The position numbers and the translations under genes were made by a program. From Symbiotaphrina buchneri (Eukaryota > Ascomycota > Symbiotaphrinales > Symbiotaphrinaceae), in the NCBI GenBank assembly GCA_001599915.1, contig BCIG01000024.1, forward strand, positions 310,001 through 374,000: 64,000 nt of DNA, written 5' to 3'. Position 1 is the first letter of the stretch, and every line of letters begins with the position of its first letter. This document shows, piece by piece, positions 9,586-20,745 of the stretch. Under the pieces are notes generated by a model. The model was not told the origin of the DNA. It worked only from the letters and a program-made list of their open reading frames with translations, and searched no databases.

Positions 9586-10161
9586 GTTCGAAGGCCAGTA
9601 GCTCGTCAAGTTTCCACTGAAGAGAGGGAAGTGAGCGAGATGTCAGAAGTTGGAGGGAGGTGAGTGGGCGATGAGTGATGGGCATGGCGAGGTGAGGAAG
9701 CCTCTATGAGGTGGGCCAGTGAATGAAGGGCGGGGTCGTCAATAAGAATTGCAGTGAATTGGGCGCCCCATTCTCTGACTTGACAGGCCCGACAGGACCA
9801 TTGATAGATAGAGTCTACATCCTCAGGAGCGTAGCAAAGTTCAGACCAGATAAGAGTATAGGCGCCCAGACTGCTGGCCTTTGCTATGTCGATTCGGCAT
9901 CTGCTCTACAACGGGGAGGACTGACGTCTGGCGATTGTGTACGAATTTCCTGATTCGCAATAGCCTGCATTGGGACTAAGCTTGCCCGAAAACGCCTTAG
10001 ATCCGGAGTAATTCGGTAAGGTAAGGTGCCTTCTTATCACTTCACTTTATCTTGGCGGTACTGCAAAGCTTTTTCTACGAATACGAAGCATCTGAACGAA
10101 GCAACCGAGTCGGCGTCCCATAACCACATTCGGCCACTGCTGCTGGATATACTGACTCACA
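9586..10161. other. Divergent intergenic region, arginine gene promoter
   Basis: 576 bases between the minus-strand orphan and argininosuccinate synthase. It has no recognisable gene. A purine-rich stretch with GAGTGGGCGATGAGTG-like words (9640-9720) is the likely leader or first intron of the orphan gene on the minus strand. Confidence 0.5.
10153..10159 (+). promoter_or_regulatory. TGACTCA, consensus CpcA/Gcn4 site next to the start codon
   Basis: A perfect TGACTCA lies two bases before the A of the argininosuccinate synthase ATG. CpcA (the fungal Gcn4) binds TGASTCA and activates amino-acid biosynthesis genes, so a site is expected for this gene. Its place at the start codon, inside the transcript, is unusual, and the match could be chance. 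Confidence 0.3.
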
Positions 10162-11643
10162 ATGGCTAAAGAACGATGTTTGCTTGCTTTCTCGGGAGGA
10201 TTGGACACGAGTGTTATATGTGAGTGAAGATATCATGATTCAGAGTTGGATTGTGAGCTGATCGTGGCGGGGTTTAGTGGCGTGGTTGATCGAGCAGGGC
10301 TATGGGGTCGTGTGCTTCATGGCCGATGTGGGCCAAGAGGAAGACTTTGAGGCTGCCAAAGCGAAAGCTCTAAAGATTGGAGCGGAGAAAGTCTACGTCG
10401 AAGACTTGAGGAAGGAATTCGTGGAAGAGCTCTGCTTTCCCGCTGTGCAGTGCAATGCCATCTACGAGAATGTTTACTTGCTGGGTGGGTTTTCACTTGG
10501 TTCGGCTCCCCACTTGCAGGTTACTGACTATCTCAGGAACTTCCCTGGCTCGCCCAGTCATTGCTCGCGCCCAGATCGCCGTGGCGCAGAAGGAGGGCTG
10601 TACATACGTCTCTCACGGTTGCACCGGCAAAGGCAATGACCAGGTCCGCTTCGAGCTTGCTTTCTACGCTCTCCAGCCGTCCATCAAGGTCATTGCTCCC
10701 TGGCGTTTGCCTGAGTTCTACAACAGATTTGCTGGGCGCAACGATCTCCTCGATTACGCAGCACAAGTGGGTATTCCGGTCAGCAGCACTAAGTCGAAGC
10801 CCTGGAGTATGGACGAGAACCTGGCACACTGCTCCTATGAAGCTGGAATTCTTGAAGACCCGGACATCACACCGCCTAAGGATATGTGGAAGTTGACCGT
10901 CGACCCGATGAACGCGCCGGATAAACCTGAGGACTTTACGCTGTTCTTTGATAAAGGCATTCCTTCCAAATTGGTTTACGAAGAGAAAGGCCAGACAAAG
11001 ACTGTCACCTCCCCAGTTGACCTTTTCCTGACTGCAAATGCTATTGCTAGAAGGAATGGTGTCGGGCGTATTGATATCGTCGAGAACCGTTTCATCGGTC
11101 TGAAGTCCCGTGGATGCTATGAAACTCCAGGCTTGACCTGCCTGCGTGCCGCTCACGTAGATTTAGAAGGGCTAGTCTTGGATAGGGAAGTTCGCGCTCT
11201 GCGTGATCAATTTGTCACGTTCAATTATGCCAAGGTAAGTGGCTGGAGTGTGGTCGAAACTCATGTCGTTTCACTGGTTTTGCAATTTCCATTCATTTTC
11301 CATAGTGATCGGCGGTTCATGATTGATATGCTTACACTATGCTTAGATCCTTTACAACGGACTGTATTTCTCCCCTGAACGGGAGTTTCTGGAGTCGTCG
11401 ATTGTGGCTTCACAGAAGACGGTCAACGGCCAGGTTCGGTGCCGATGCTACAAGGGGTCGTTCAGCGTTCTTGGGCGCAGCTCCGAAACAGAGAAACTGT
11501 ACGACATGAGCGAGAGTTCCATGGATGAGATTGGCAGCTTCTCGCCCAGTGATACAACGGGCTTCATTAGCGTACAGGCCATCCGCCTCAAGAAGTATGG
11601 ACAAAAGAAAGTGGAAGCCGGGGAGACGTTTGCGGCACAATAA
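10162..11643 (+). CDS. arg1: Argininosuccinate synthase
   Basis: Exons 10162-10219, 10278-10484, 10537-11234 and 11347-11643 give 419 residues, the normal length. The enzyme joins citrulline and aspartate with ATP to form argininosuccinate, the seventh step of arginine synthesis, in the cytosol. The N-terminal ATP pyrophosphatase loop AFSGGLDTSV (residues 9-18) is complete, and further family blocks (VSHGCTGKGNDQVRFE, IAPWR, SKPWSMDENL, SRGCYETPG) are intact. All introns are phase-consistent, and the stop is TAA. A CpcA-like site abuts the ATG. Nothing suggests damage. Confidence 0.96.
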
Positions 11644-11990
11644 ATTGTACATCATACTGAAGCTTTATTATGCTTAAAAGGCGCGAGCTAGATAGATTCC
11701 CGTTTGTGATTTCAGATATACTCTTCATCTGATCTCCCTAGACCTCTTTTATAGTCGTGAGCTTGCCAGGCTGACTGGTCGTGTACAAAAGAAATGCCCA
11801 TTGTGCTACTTTTCAGATCTCTGTGAACTCCTGATAACGTAGGATTCATAGACAGGTCAACTACGGGTCCAACTTTCCGTCAAGGCAGGCGATCAATGAA
11901 TTTAAATCATGCTCCGGAAGTCGCGGGCAGATATCATGCTCCGAAAATAAGAATAGACAACCCGGACGCCGACCGTGCACGCAATATTCA
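11644..11990. other. Intergenic between convergent genes
   Basis: 347 bases of shared 3' flank of argininosuccinate synthase and nug1; AT-rich, no gene seen. Confidence 0.6.
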
Positions 11991-13823
11991 TCAATCTTTC
12001 ATAACCTCCTCGGAGACTTCATCCTGGCCATCTCCCCATAATCCTTCCAACTGGAACTCTTTTGCCCATTCAGTGACAATCTCCTTGTGATCCCCTTGCC
12101 CTTGTCCCGCAGTGGACGCTTTGGTTCCACTCGTTCCCGGCGTTGAAGTGTCTGTCATTAGCTTTGGAGCCGTCACCCACCCCTGGATTCTGCCATCCCT
12201 CCAATCGGTGATAACAGTGCTGGCCGCACTGTACAGATTAGGAACGCCGCCCTTACCAAGTCTTCCCCTCTTTCGTGCGACCTGCACCAAGAAGTCGGTC
12301 ACAATGTCGCCACCAGTAGGGATGAGCGGAGGCAGGCCATACACGTCCAACAGCTTCTGTTCCAGCTCCGGAGACGTAGAGAGCCTTCGAACGAGTAGTG
12401 ACACTGCAGCTACCGGATCCTCGATCTGCTTTGGGGGTATAGCGTTGAGCAAGACCAGGCGCGCCTGCTCCTCTGCAGGGGACAGCTTGGATCCCTCAGT
12501 GGTCGTGGGGAAGACAATTCCAGGTGAATCAATGAGCTTGAGCTTGTTATCCAGCTTGATTTCACGAAGACTGGTTGTCACTCCAGCCTCGGCACCAACA
12601 GGGCATACACCTTTGCTGTTTCCGAGCCTCGAAGTGAGTGCGTTGATGATAGATGACTTGCCCACATTTGGATATCCAATGACACCGACAGAGATTGAGC
12701 GCTTGAGTTGTTTCGAGTGTGCGTAGCTCTTCAGTGCCTTGAAGAGCGTCTCAGAGGTGCCCTTGACGGTAAGAGTCTTATGATTGAAGGTATGAGCATT
12801 CGAGGCCGGGTTGGAAGCCCGCAGCGGTAGAGTAGGGAAGTAACGGCGTAGATGAATCAACCAATCTTTCAGCACCTTGGGCGGGACCAAGTCGATCTTA
12901 TTCAGGACCAAGATAAGCCTTTTGTTTCCGCCTTCCGCTGCCATCACCATTCTTTCCACTTCTTTTGACCTTGTCCCTTCAGGATCCCTGGCGTCCAAAA
13001 CGTAGAGGACAACATCAGAAGCGTCGACGACCTCCTTGAACACTTTATCAAACGCCCTCCGGGACCAGTCTTTCTTGACCGAAGCACTTGATCCCACCGA
13101 CAGCGACCCAGGCTTGTCATCGACACCATCCCAAGTAGAACTGTCATCGTCTTCGTCCATAATATCGTCCTCATCGTAGTCCCCGCCATCTTGTTCGTAT
13201 TCAGCTGCTCTTGCTCTTGCCGATTCTAAAAGAGCCGCCATGGGATTCGATCCGTCGTCCTCGGACTGGGACCTATCAGCTAAACAGGCTCGTGCGGTCA
13301 TAAAGAGACTAGCACCCACCTGATCGACAGCCATGTCGTCTTCCGAAGAGACATCTTCACCCTGTGAGACAAGTTCATCATCTCCATCCTCTAGAGCACC
13401 TTCATCTGTAGCGACACGATCCTCGCCTTCCTCGACATCCGCATTCTTGGATTTGCCCTCTTTTCTCTTCCGGGCAGCCTCTTCCGCTTTTAACCGCTTT
13501 TTCTCCTCAATTTCCGCCAGCAGCTTATCCTTGTATGGGAAAAGATTTGGGATTCCCGGATCCTTCTTTAGACGAGAACGCCATTGCGGATCCTGCTCAC
13601 AAGCATGAGCGAGTGACATCTTCCTGCAGAAAGGGCCTTTATATCTTACCTTCTTCGCGAGCTTTCGCTGCTTGCGCTGTTTGGCGGCGCTCGCCTTCTC
13701 GATCTTATGGCGCAGACGCACGGGAGTGCGTTTGGATTTTGGCTCTTCATGGTTTCAGTCAGTTGTCTAGGGACAGCGATAAAAGCTGGATCTTGATGGC
13801 CTGAACATACTAGGTCGCACCAT
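11991..13823 (-). CDS. nug1: Nucleolar GTPase Nug1 / nucleostemin-like
   Basis: Two exons: 13811-13823 (start MVRP plus one base) and 11991-13744, split by a 66-base intron; 588 residues. The N-terminus is highly basic (KSKRTPVRLRHKIEKASAAK), as in the GN3L/nucleostemin family, followed by an acidic, Glu/Asp-rich middle. The GTPase motifs are circularly permuted: the NKID motif (G4, about residue 295) comes before the P-loop GYPNVGKSS (G1, about 360) and the DSPG motif (G3), which is the mark of this class. Nug1 acts in nucleolar 60S ribosome assembly and export. The 13-base first exon is inferred from phase and from the match to the known N-terminus. An internal GTGGGT...TAG stretch looks like an intron but breaks the frame, so I kept it as coding. 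Confidence 0.92.
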
Positions 13824-14263
13824 GGCGTCGCTGTCGGCGTCGCCGCGGTGATTCAGCGAGCTTCTTGTTGGGAGTCTTTTGCTTTGGGATAGACACAAAG
13901 TTGGTAGTTCGTGCACTCTTCTCAACCAGCATTTGACATTTATGTTTTTTGTACTATCCCAGGTATTTTTTTGAGGCCAAGGTTGGGTGCGCTGCAAGGT
14001 TGATCCGGGCCGCGGAGGTCCGTGCGCCCAGGCCAGATATTTAAGATAGGTAAGGTATTCTGGTCATGCACCGATACACCGAGCATAACGAAGTTAATGA
14101 TAATCGCACCAGATCACTCACTTCCCACTTATCCACTCATTCCCGTCAGCAGCTCATCTGCTTGACCGTCCAGTCGTTCATTCTGAGGTGCGTTAGGCAG
14201 CTACCGTATTCATCACCTCCTTATTGCTTCGGAGGCATCAGCTCCACGCTTGATTATACAGAC
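13824..14263. other. Divergent promoter, nug1 / HAD phosphatase
   Basis: 440 bases between divergently transcribed genes. No coding frame of note; C/T-rich leader toward 14264. Confidence 0.5.
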
Positions 14264-15111
14264 ATGGCAGCCGCCGAAGTTGGCCAAGAGAAACATGCCT
14301 TCACAGCACCGACACAAAAGTTGTCCTTCGCGGCCGTGCTCTTCGACATGGACGGTACAATTGTGGATTCCACAAATGCAATCGTCAAGCATTGGCACAA
14401 GTGCGTCATTTGTGGGCATCTGTCCACGGGGACCATTGCCGGCTAACAGCGTCGTAGAATAGGCAAGGAACTGGGGGTGGATCCGAATGTGATACTGGAA
14501 ACCTCTCACGGCAGACGTTCCATTGACACGCTGAAGATGTACGATCCCAAACTAGCCAACTGGGATTGTACGTAGGACGCCAAGATGTACCGCCGCCCAA
14601 GGCCGCTGACAGTTTGCTAGATGTCGGCCACATAGAGGGCCTTATTCCTAAGGAGTTTGGTCAGGACGCGAAGGAGATACCGGGGGCTCGGACTCTCCTT
14701 GCAAAGCTAGATGAAGCCGGTGCCTCCTGGGCCATCGTCACGTCAGGTACCCGTCCCCTCCTTGAGGGCTGGCTGTCCGTACTCTCTTTGGCGCATCCAA
14801 AGTATGTGGTGGTGGCCGAAGACGTTGAGCATGGCAAGCCTGACCCGGAGTGTTACGCACTTGGACGGTCACGCCTTGGTGTCCCACCATCAGCATCTGT
14901 CTTGGTTCTGGAAGATGCCCCTGCTGGCATCAAGGCCGCCAAAGCCGCAGGCTGCAAGGTTGTCGCAGTCGTCACGACACACACAATCGCCCAGGTTAAG
15001 GAAGCAGGCGCGGACTGGATTGTGCGGGATCTCAGGAGTGTCGTATTCCATGGCTGGAACGCGAATGGAACCGAAATTCTGATTGACATATGTGACGCAT
15101 TGCAGGACTGA
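14264..15111 (+). CDS. HAD-family phosphatase, Gpp1/Gpp2-like (glycerol-3-phosphate phosphatase)
   Basis: Exons 14264-14400, 14458-14567 and 14621-15111; 245 residues. HAD motif I is FDMDGT (residues 27-32, nucleophile D28 and acid D30), motif II is the TSG of VTSGTRP, motif III is the Lys of HGKPDPE, and motif IV is LEDAPAGIKAAKAAG. The overall pattern, including SHGRRSIDTLK and EFGQ-like segments, follows yeast Gpp1/Gpp2, which release glycerol from glycerol-3-phosphate in osmotic and redox balance. Related Dog-type 2-deoxyglucose-6-phosphatases share these motifs, so the substrate is less certain than the fold. Confidence 0.88.
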
Positions 15112-17377
15112 CGGCCATAATGGGCGTCCGAGTAAATCCATAACATGCAAACACAATATTCAGAGGCTCCCCGTGTTAGACAACCTCCAACAATTCAGAG
15201 ACAGGCGTATAGAGAAAGGGTTCATTCGACAAGCGCTCGGAGTGCTTCTCCTCAGAGAGACGATGGGGAGTATGTGGTGACTTAAGCCTTGGGCGAGAAA
15301 CCCTGAACATGCCTCCTTGCCAGAAGGAGCATAAGCAAGTTTATCTACAAAGACACCTGCCCTGCATCAGCGTGTGATGGGCTGTGTGAAGGAAGGGAGT
15401 TGATGAAAGGAGAACTTTGTGTGTCGGTTCGCCACGATTGTACGACCGACGGCTTGGCTACTGAGATTTGGAAAAAGGGGTAATGGAAGGGTGTAGCTTC
15501 GTATTGTGCTACTCGTACATCCGTAGACTCTCCAGATCAGGGTACCTTAGGCATCGTAGAAGGTGTATGAGGTAGATGTTCGTTGGACGCAGATCAAACT
15601 TTGCAGTCCGTGCTCTTGCTGTCCCAGGTCTTTTCTGTTCACGATCGCTTCATCCGCACCTTTCAACGATGCTGCCCGAGAACGAAGCATAAGGTGCGTC
15701 GACAGCTCAAACTGGACCATACCTGATCGCCGGTCTCTCATCGCCGGTACTCGACCGTTTGTGACGACCAGAGGCAGTTCACCGCACAGGCCGAATCTGA
15801 CAGTGAGAGGTTGTTTGGAGCCGGACTACTCGTACTCTACGGAGTACTCCGTACATACTCGTACAATGACCTGATTCACCTGAGAGGGCTGGGGTAAAGG
15901 GAGAGGCGGGCCAAAATCGAAAGTGAAGGGTTGGTTGCAATTAAGACACGTGCTGGGGAATTAGCGTCAGGTACCGTTGCGTAACGGGTCACCAAGATTG
16001 GTTCCTTGACCTTGTAAGTCCACCTGTCACGCTTCGGACTTGAAGGCCGAGAGCGGCGTACGGGAAGGAACTCTCGTACCTAAGGTACGGGGTATGTCTC
16101 AGCTCGGGAAGGCTTCGTCCGCACCCGCGCCCAACCACACAGACACACATACTCCGTACCTTACTGAACCGGGTCCACCGGCATCGATGGACGGAGTGAC
16201 CGATTATTGACTACGAGGTACCTGGCCCGACCTTAGGTACCTGCTCATCTGGCTCCAATTAATGGTGAACAATGCTTCTAATAATGGGACATGGTAATAT
16301 ACCTAGGTATCATACCTACAATGATGAGGACCTGTCGCAGACTCGCAGTGCGCGTGTGTGTGTGTTATGCAGCTGCCGATCAGTCGGGACCTGGTGGTTA
16401 CTTGGCCTTGGTTCGTGCACCAGTGTTCGTCCAGTGTAAAAACGCGCTCCACACGCGTCCAAGCTCGCAGGACTAGAGCTCGCTTGAACAATACCGTACG
16501 CGTCGTCGGCGTCTCCCCGTCCTGTGCTGGTGGACGGTGGACACCGAGGAGGAAGGAACAGTGAGGCAAGGTCTGGACGGCATAAGACGCAGGCACGGCT
16601 TTACAAAAGCATATCTTACTCATGTGCGCTGCTGCAGTACCGGCCTTCCGAGCCTGGGAGTCCGGAAGACGAGTTTGGGACAATCCATGCATTGCCGTAT
16701 TATTGGAGATTGAATCTCCTCCAACGACAACTCTTCCTGACGTGATAGTAGGTGCGTGAAGTACAAGGGCGCATGATGTACTCCGTACATACATCCTTAT
16801 CTCGTACACGGCCATTGTTGTCTCTCTGTACACGGTGTACAACCATGCCTTAAGATCGGCGAGTTTCGCAGTCCAAAATAGCAGCGGGTGTGACTGTACT
16901 GCCTATGCGCCCCGGCGCCCGTCCTTGGCACCTAACTCGCCAAACGAAGATCAAGTGCTGGCGGGCCGTGCTGATCAATGCGAGCTGCCGGATGAGTATC
17001 TTCGTACGACCGGGACCGATCCGCCAACAGACCATGGATGCGACGGCGAGCCTGAACCAGTCAGCTGTTCTTCACATTGGGCGTGGCAGCGTGTTTGGTA
17101 GCAGGTGAGCCTCGACGCTGCATCTTTGTCCATCGGACACGCCGAGCGGGTCAATTGTTATTATGTATGTATCATTCGATCCTCTCACCGAGTCATGGGA
17201 TGGAATTGCAGCAGAAAACACGGATCACTCGCACACAGGTAGAATTGTAGCTCCCTCTTGCCCCTTGCAACACCAGACCACCAATGATGATGGAAGGAGG
17301 TAGTTCGGTGTAGTTCGTAGGCAGACATAGCGCGAAATCGGGGGCCGATCAGAAGGCAGGAGCCGGCGACAGGACAA

Positions 17378-17380
<3 letters not shown>

Positions 17381-17454
<74 letters not shown>
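17381..17454. repeat. Hexanucleotide array (CAGGGA)n, about 12 copies
   Basis: Perfect tandem repeats of CAGGGA over about 74 bases, with imperfect units on both sides (GGACAAGGA and GGACAAGGC). G-triplets at regular 6-base spacing could form a G-quadruplex on the plus strand. Both strands read open in some frames through the repeat, which explains the spurious open frames seen there. Confidence 0.9.
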
Positions 17455-17852
17455 AGGCCAGTTGCGGGCTGTCGCAATTTTGTTCCTGCATATGCCAGTG
17501 TCTTCCGAGGTAAGGTCAAGCCTTGGTTCGTAAGGTACGGTACCTGTTGACAGTGAGCAGTACGAATATGTAGTACTGTAGGTCAGGTACGATGCAAGGT
17601 ACGACGCACGACGGGGAGTATTCTGCACGTAAGGGACAGTTATGGCACGCTACCAGTTAGCCGTGAGCTTTACATCAGTCCTTTACTCGTAAGTGATACA
17701 ACCTCCCCACCTTACTGTATGCAGTACTTCGCCTTTCCTTCGTACAGTAAGGTACGAGCACCCCAGGTGGGTACCTTATTTAAGTGCTCCCGACTTTCCG
17801 GGCTCGCGGCCGCTCACACTTTACAGAGACTCGCCGGGCCCGTCACACCACA

Positions 17853-17874
17853 CCAACCAACCAACCAACCAACC
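17853..17874. repeat. CCAA tandem repeat
   Basis: About 5.5 perfect copies of CCAA in the gene-poor region; a simple microsatellite. Confidence 0.85.
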
Positions 17875-18607
17875 ATCTCCTCGCTGTGGAAGCATCTTTG
17901 CCTGGACTGCTACTCCGTGGGTAGATACCTTAGGTGGTACTGTACCTTCCCTACCCTGAACTACCTACTTAGGTAAAGTCTAGGGTAGCTTAGCCAGATA
18001 CCTTATCTTACCTTCCGTTGCCCGACCTCGGGGTATTTGGTACTACGACTACCGTACATTATTAGATGTTAACGCTTGGATAACATGCAGCGGGCCCCCC
18101 CAAGTACCTATCTTACCTTACAGCCGGCGTACAGCATGTAGGGTATCAGCCGAATGGAGTACGAATAGGCATCTTTATTCTTCCAATTGTTACTGTGCCC
18201 TGCTCAAGGTACCCCAGCCTCTGTACTCGTACTTATCTACTTGCTGCTCCACAGTACAAGTACTGTACATCCAACACATGCAGCACTCACGCCCATACTT
18301 GCACACATACATACTTACTCTCCCGTCCACCGCGCACCTGCTCCCTTCCTTCTTCTTCTTCTTCCTCCTCCTCTTCTTTTTCTTCTCCGCCCTGACCCTT
18401 TCCTCTCTCCGGTGATGCCCTGCCTCGGGCGCTCTCCTGCTCCTTCTGTGGTGGTTTTCCCTGTTGTAATTGCTTTCTCCATTCACGCTCTTTATTGCCC
18501 GTCCCTTATCAAACGCTCTTTTCCTGCCTCGTGCAGCCAGACTGCCGCCAGTCGCCCTATCCACTGATAAACACCGTTCTGGTCCGGAATATCGAAGGGT
18601 CTCCCAC

Positions 18608-20745
18608 ATGGAGTTTGCAACATATCCCGGCCCTGTCGACGTTCCTTTGGACGGGCCGGCAGCTTATCACATTTGCTTCGACCAGAATGGCCAATTGCCT
18701 CTGTCAGCAGAGTGTCCCTCGTCTCACGATTATCACGAGCCGCAAATCTCGACTTTCATGAACGGAAGCGTGCCTGGGTCTGGTCTATCTGAGTCGCCAG
18801 AAGACATGGAGATATCAACCCGACCTCGCCTCACCCGTGAGCAGGTTTGGCTACTTGAGAGGCAATTTCAGGCTCAAGCAAAGCCTAACAGCAACACGAA
18901 GCGGGAACTAGCCGAAGTGACCGGACTCTCGTTACCTCGTGTAGCTGTAAGTATGGCCTATAAGATCTTTCCAGTCTGCGCCGGTAACAATCGATCTAGA
19001 ATTGGTTTCAGAACCGACGGGCCAAGGCGAAGCAACAGAGGAAGCAGGAAGAGTTCGAAGTCATGCGTACGATCGAGTCGGCGGGCCGACTTGGGCATCC
19101 CGAACTCTCCTCGCCCGAATCCTTTGGAGCATCGGACTACTTTGGAATGGAACGTACGCCCCGTGCCAATCCTGCTAAGCCTGCCGTCCAAGATTGTACT
19201 GTGACCGAGTTTGGAGGGCAAAGCATGGATCCGCAATACGGATCCCCGGCCGACGCCAGTTATGCGTCCTTGTCACGATCTTTGGCAGCTGCCGCGGCTG
19301 CCATGTACCACAATCCAATGCAGGACCCCCTGTTTTCGTCGCCCGAGGAGGCTTCCGGCCCGTTCGGCGACCCTCTCCAGCCTGGCATACCCGCTTTAGA
19401 CCAGATTTCTGCCCACGGACCATGTCCCGTTCCCGCAACATCTGATTGGGGCGGCGCCGAAGCATCCTCCGTCCTTTGGACCCCTGTATACCAGCTTGAG
19501 AACCCGTTCGAAAGGGACAACACAAGCTTTCACGAGTCACAGCCGTTCCTGGCGTTTCCCGGAGATGGTCAGGACTCAGGGGGTAGTGGCTTAGCCTCCA
19601 CTGACACATTTGTCAACCCGTCTTCAGCTTATCTAGAGCATGATCGAAACCTTCAGGACTCTCAGCAGTGCCCAGGCGAGTCTGCTCCGCAGTATGGGAT
19701 CTTGCCAGGGGCGACATTCAACAGAAGAGGTTCACTTTCTTCCGACCTTGTAAACAACTTTAGTTCATTTGGGTTGCATCCTCAGCCCCAAGCAGATACT
19801 GCCTTCAAGCATCCAGAAGGTCACTTGAATATTGCTGCACGTCGGAAGAGGCCTAGGCCTGCAGCATTGGGGGGTGCTGCGTTGCGGAGCCACTCCTTCG
19901 TCGGCCCTCTGCCTGCATCCCCAACACAGAGGGGACCTTACCTGGGCCCGGCACCGCCTTTGCGTCGTATAAAGTCCACTGGAAACAATCTGAACCTGAT
20001 GCGGGGTCGGATACAGAAAGGAGGTTCAAGCCCCGCGCAGAGGTCACCATTCCACTACCAAACGCTTTCTGATTTCCAAACAACGGATGTCACAGGCGCA
20101 TGTAATGTGCCGAACGTATATATGGAATCTATACCGCATGACCACCTGCAGGGCAGCCATGCTCCGCCGACGCCAGTCTCTCCGTTAGGCGCAGAACCAA
20201 TCCAGATGGAAGCTTATACCTCTCATTCGGACCATGTTATCTCTCAGGAACCCTTACTGGCCGTCTATCAACGTGCATCCGGACTCGACGCCAAGCTAGC
20301 ATCGCCGCCGGCTACTCCTCTGGAACCGGGGTGTCAGGGCAACCTGTTAGCAGACGTATTTTGCCAACGCTCGCCGCCGTACTCTGCTGGTCCGTCTCCT
20401 CTTGCGCAAGCATTGGCCGATGGGCCCGCTCCATCTGCTCAATTCGGAGCGTTGCATCCCATGCTGCACATGCCCCAGCCGATGTATGTCTCGCCAATCA
20501 GCTGTCAAGAGGCCGACAGGCCCGAAAGTCTGCTGTTCCGGGGCAGTGCCTCACAACTCAAAGATGGCTTTGGCCCGATAGCCGCACGTGGCGACTCTGG
20601 TCGCCGAAGCCATGGCATCAAGCCCATGCCAGAGTTCTTCTTCTACGAACCAGCCGTTTCCCATCCAGCGCCTCCAGTTAATCTGCACAGAAAGCAGACC
20701 AACTATATATTCTCTAACCAAGGGCCGGAAGATTATTCGTCTTAA
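18608..20745 (+). CDS. Homeobox transcription factor
   Basis: Exons 18608-18946 and 19000-20745; 694 residues. A homeodomain spans about residues 70-130: it begins RPRLTREQVWLLERQF, and its recognition helix crosses the intron as ..PRVA|NWFQNRRAKAK, with W, F, N and R at the usual DNA-contact places (W115, F116, N118, R120). The intron inside helix 3 has a clean TCTAG acceptor just before the NWFQ codons. The remaining 560 residues are Pro/Ser/Gln-rich and low complexity, with one basic patch (RRKRPRP). It is a sequence-specific DNA-binding regulator in the nucleus. Related Aspergillus homeobox genes act in conidiation and development, but I cannot assign the orthologue. The frame extends upstream of ATG 18608 to 18470; I preferred 18608 because the upstream part has leader-like composition. 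Confidence 0.88.

Larger units (their letters stand above)
15112..18607. other. Gene-poor 3.5 kb region upstream of the homeobox gene
   Basis: I find no convincing gene. It is rich in GTACGGAGTAC/TACTCCGTA words (for example 15838-15855, 16775-16790), in ACCTAGGT and TACCTTA motifs (16080-16310, 17920-18020), and holds a hexanucleotide array (17381-17454) and a CCAA array (17853-17874). The last 400 bases are C/T-rich and likely the promoter and long leader of the homeobox gene. Long open frames here lack recognisable content. Confidence 0.6.

Noticed and set aside
13270-13320. Intron-like GTGGGT...GATAG stretch (minus strand) inside nug1
   Set aside because: Removing its 47 bases breaks the downstream frame, which continues clearly as nug1.
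17381-17454. Tandem repeat as a CRISPR array
   Set aside because: The repeat has no spacers and the organism is a fungus.
17185-17628. Open frames across the hexanucleotide array
   Set aside because: A repeat with unit 6 is open in most frames by its composition; there is no flanking coding signal.
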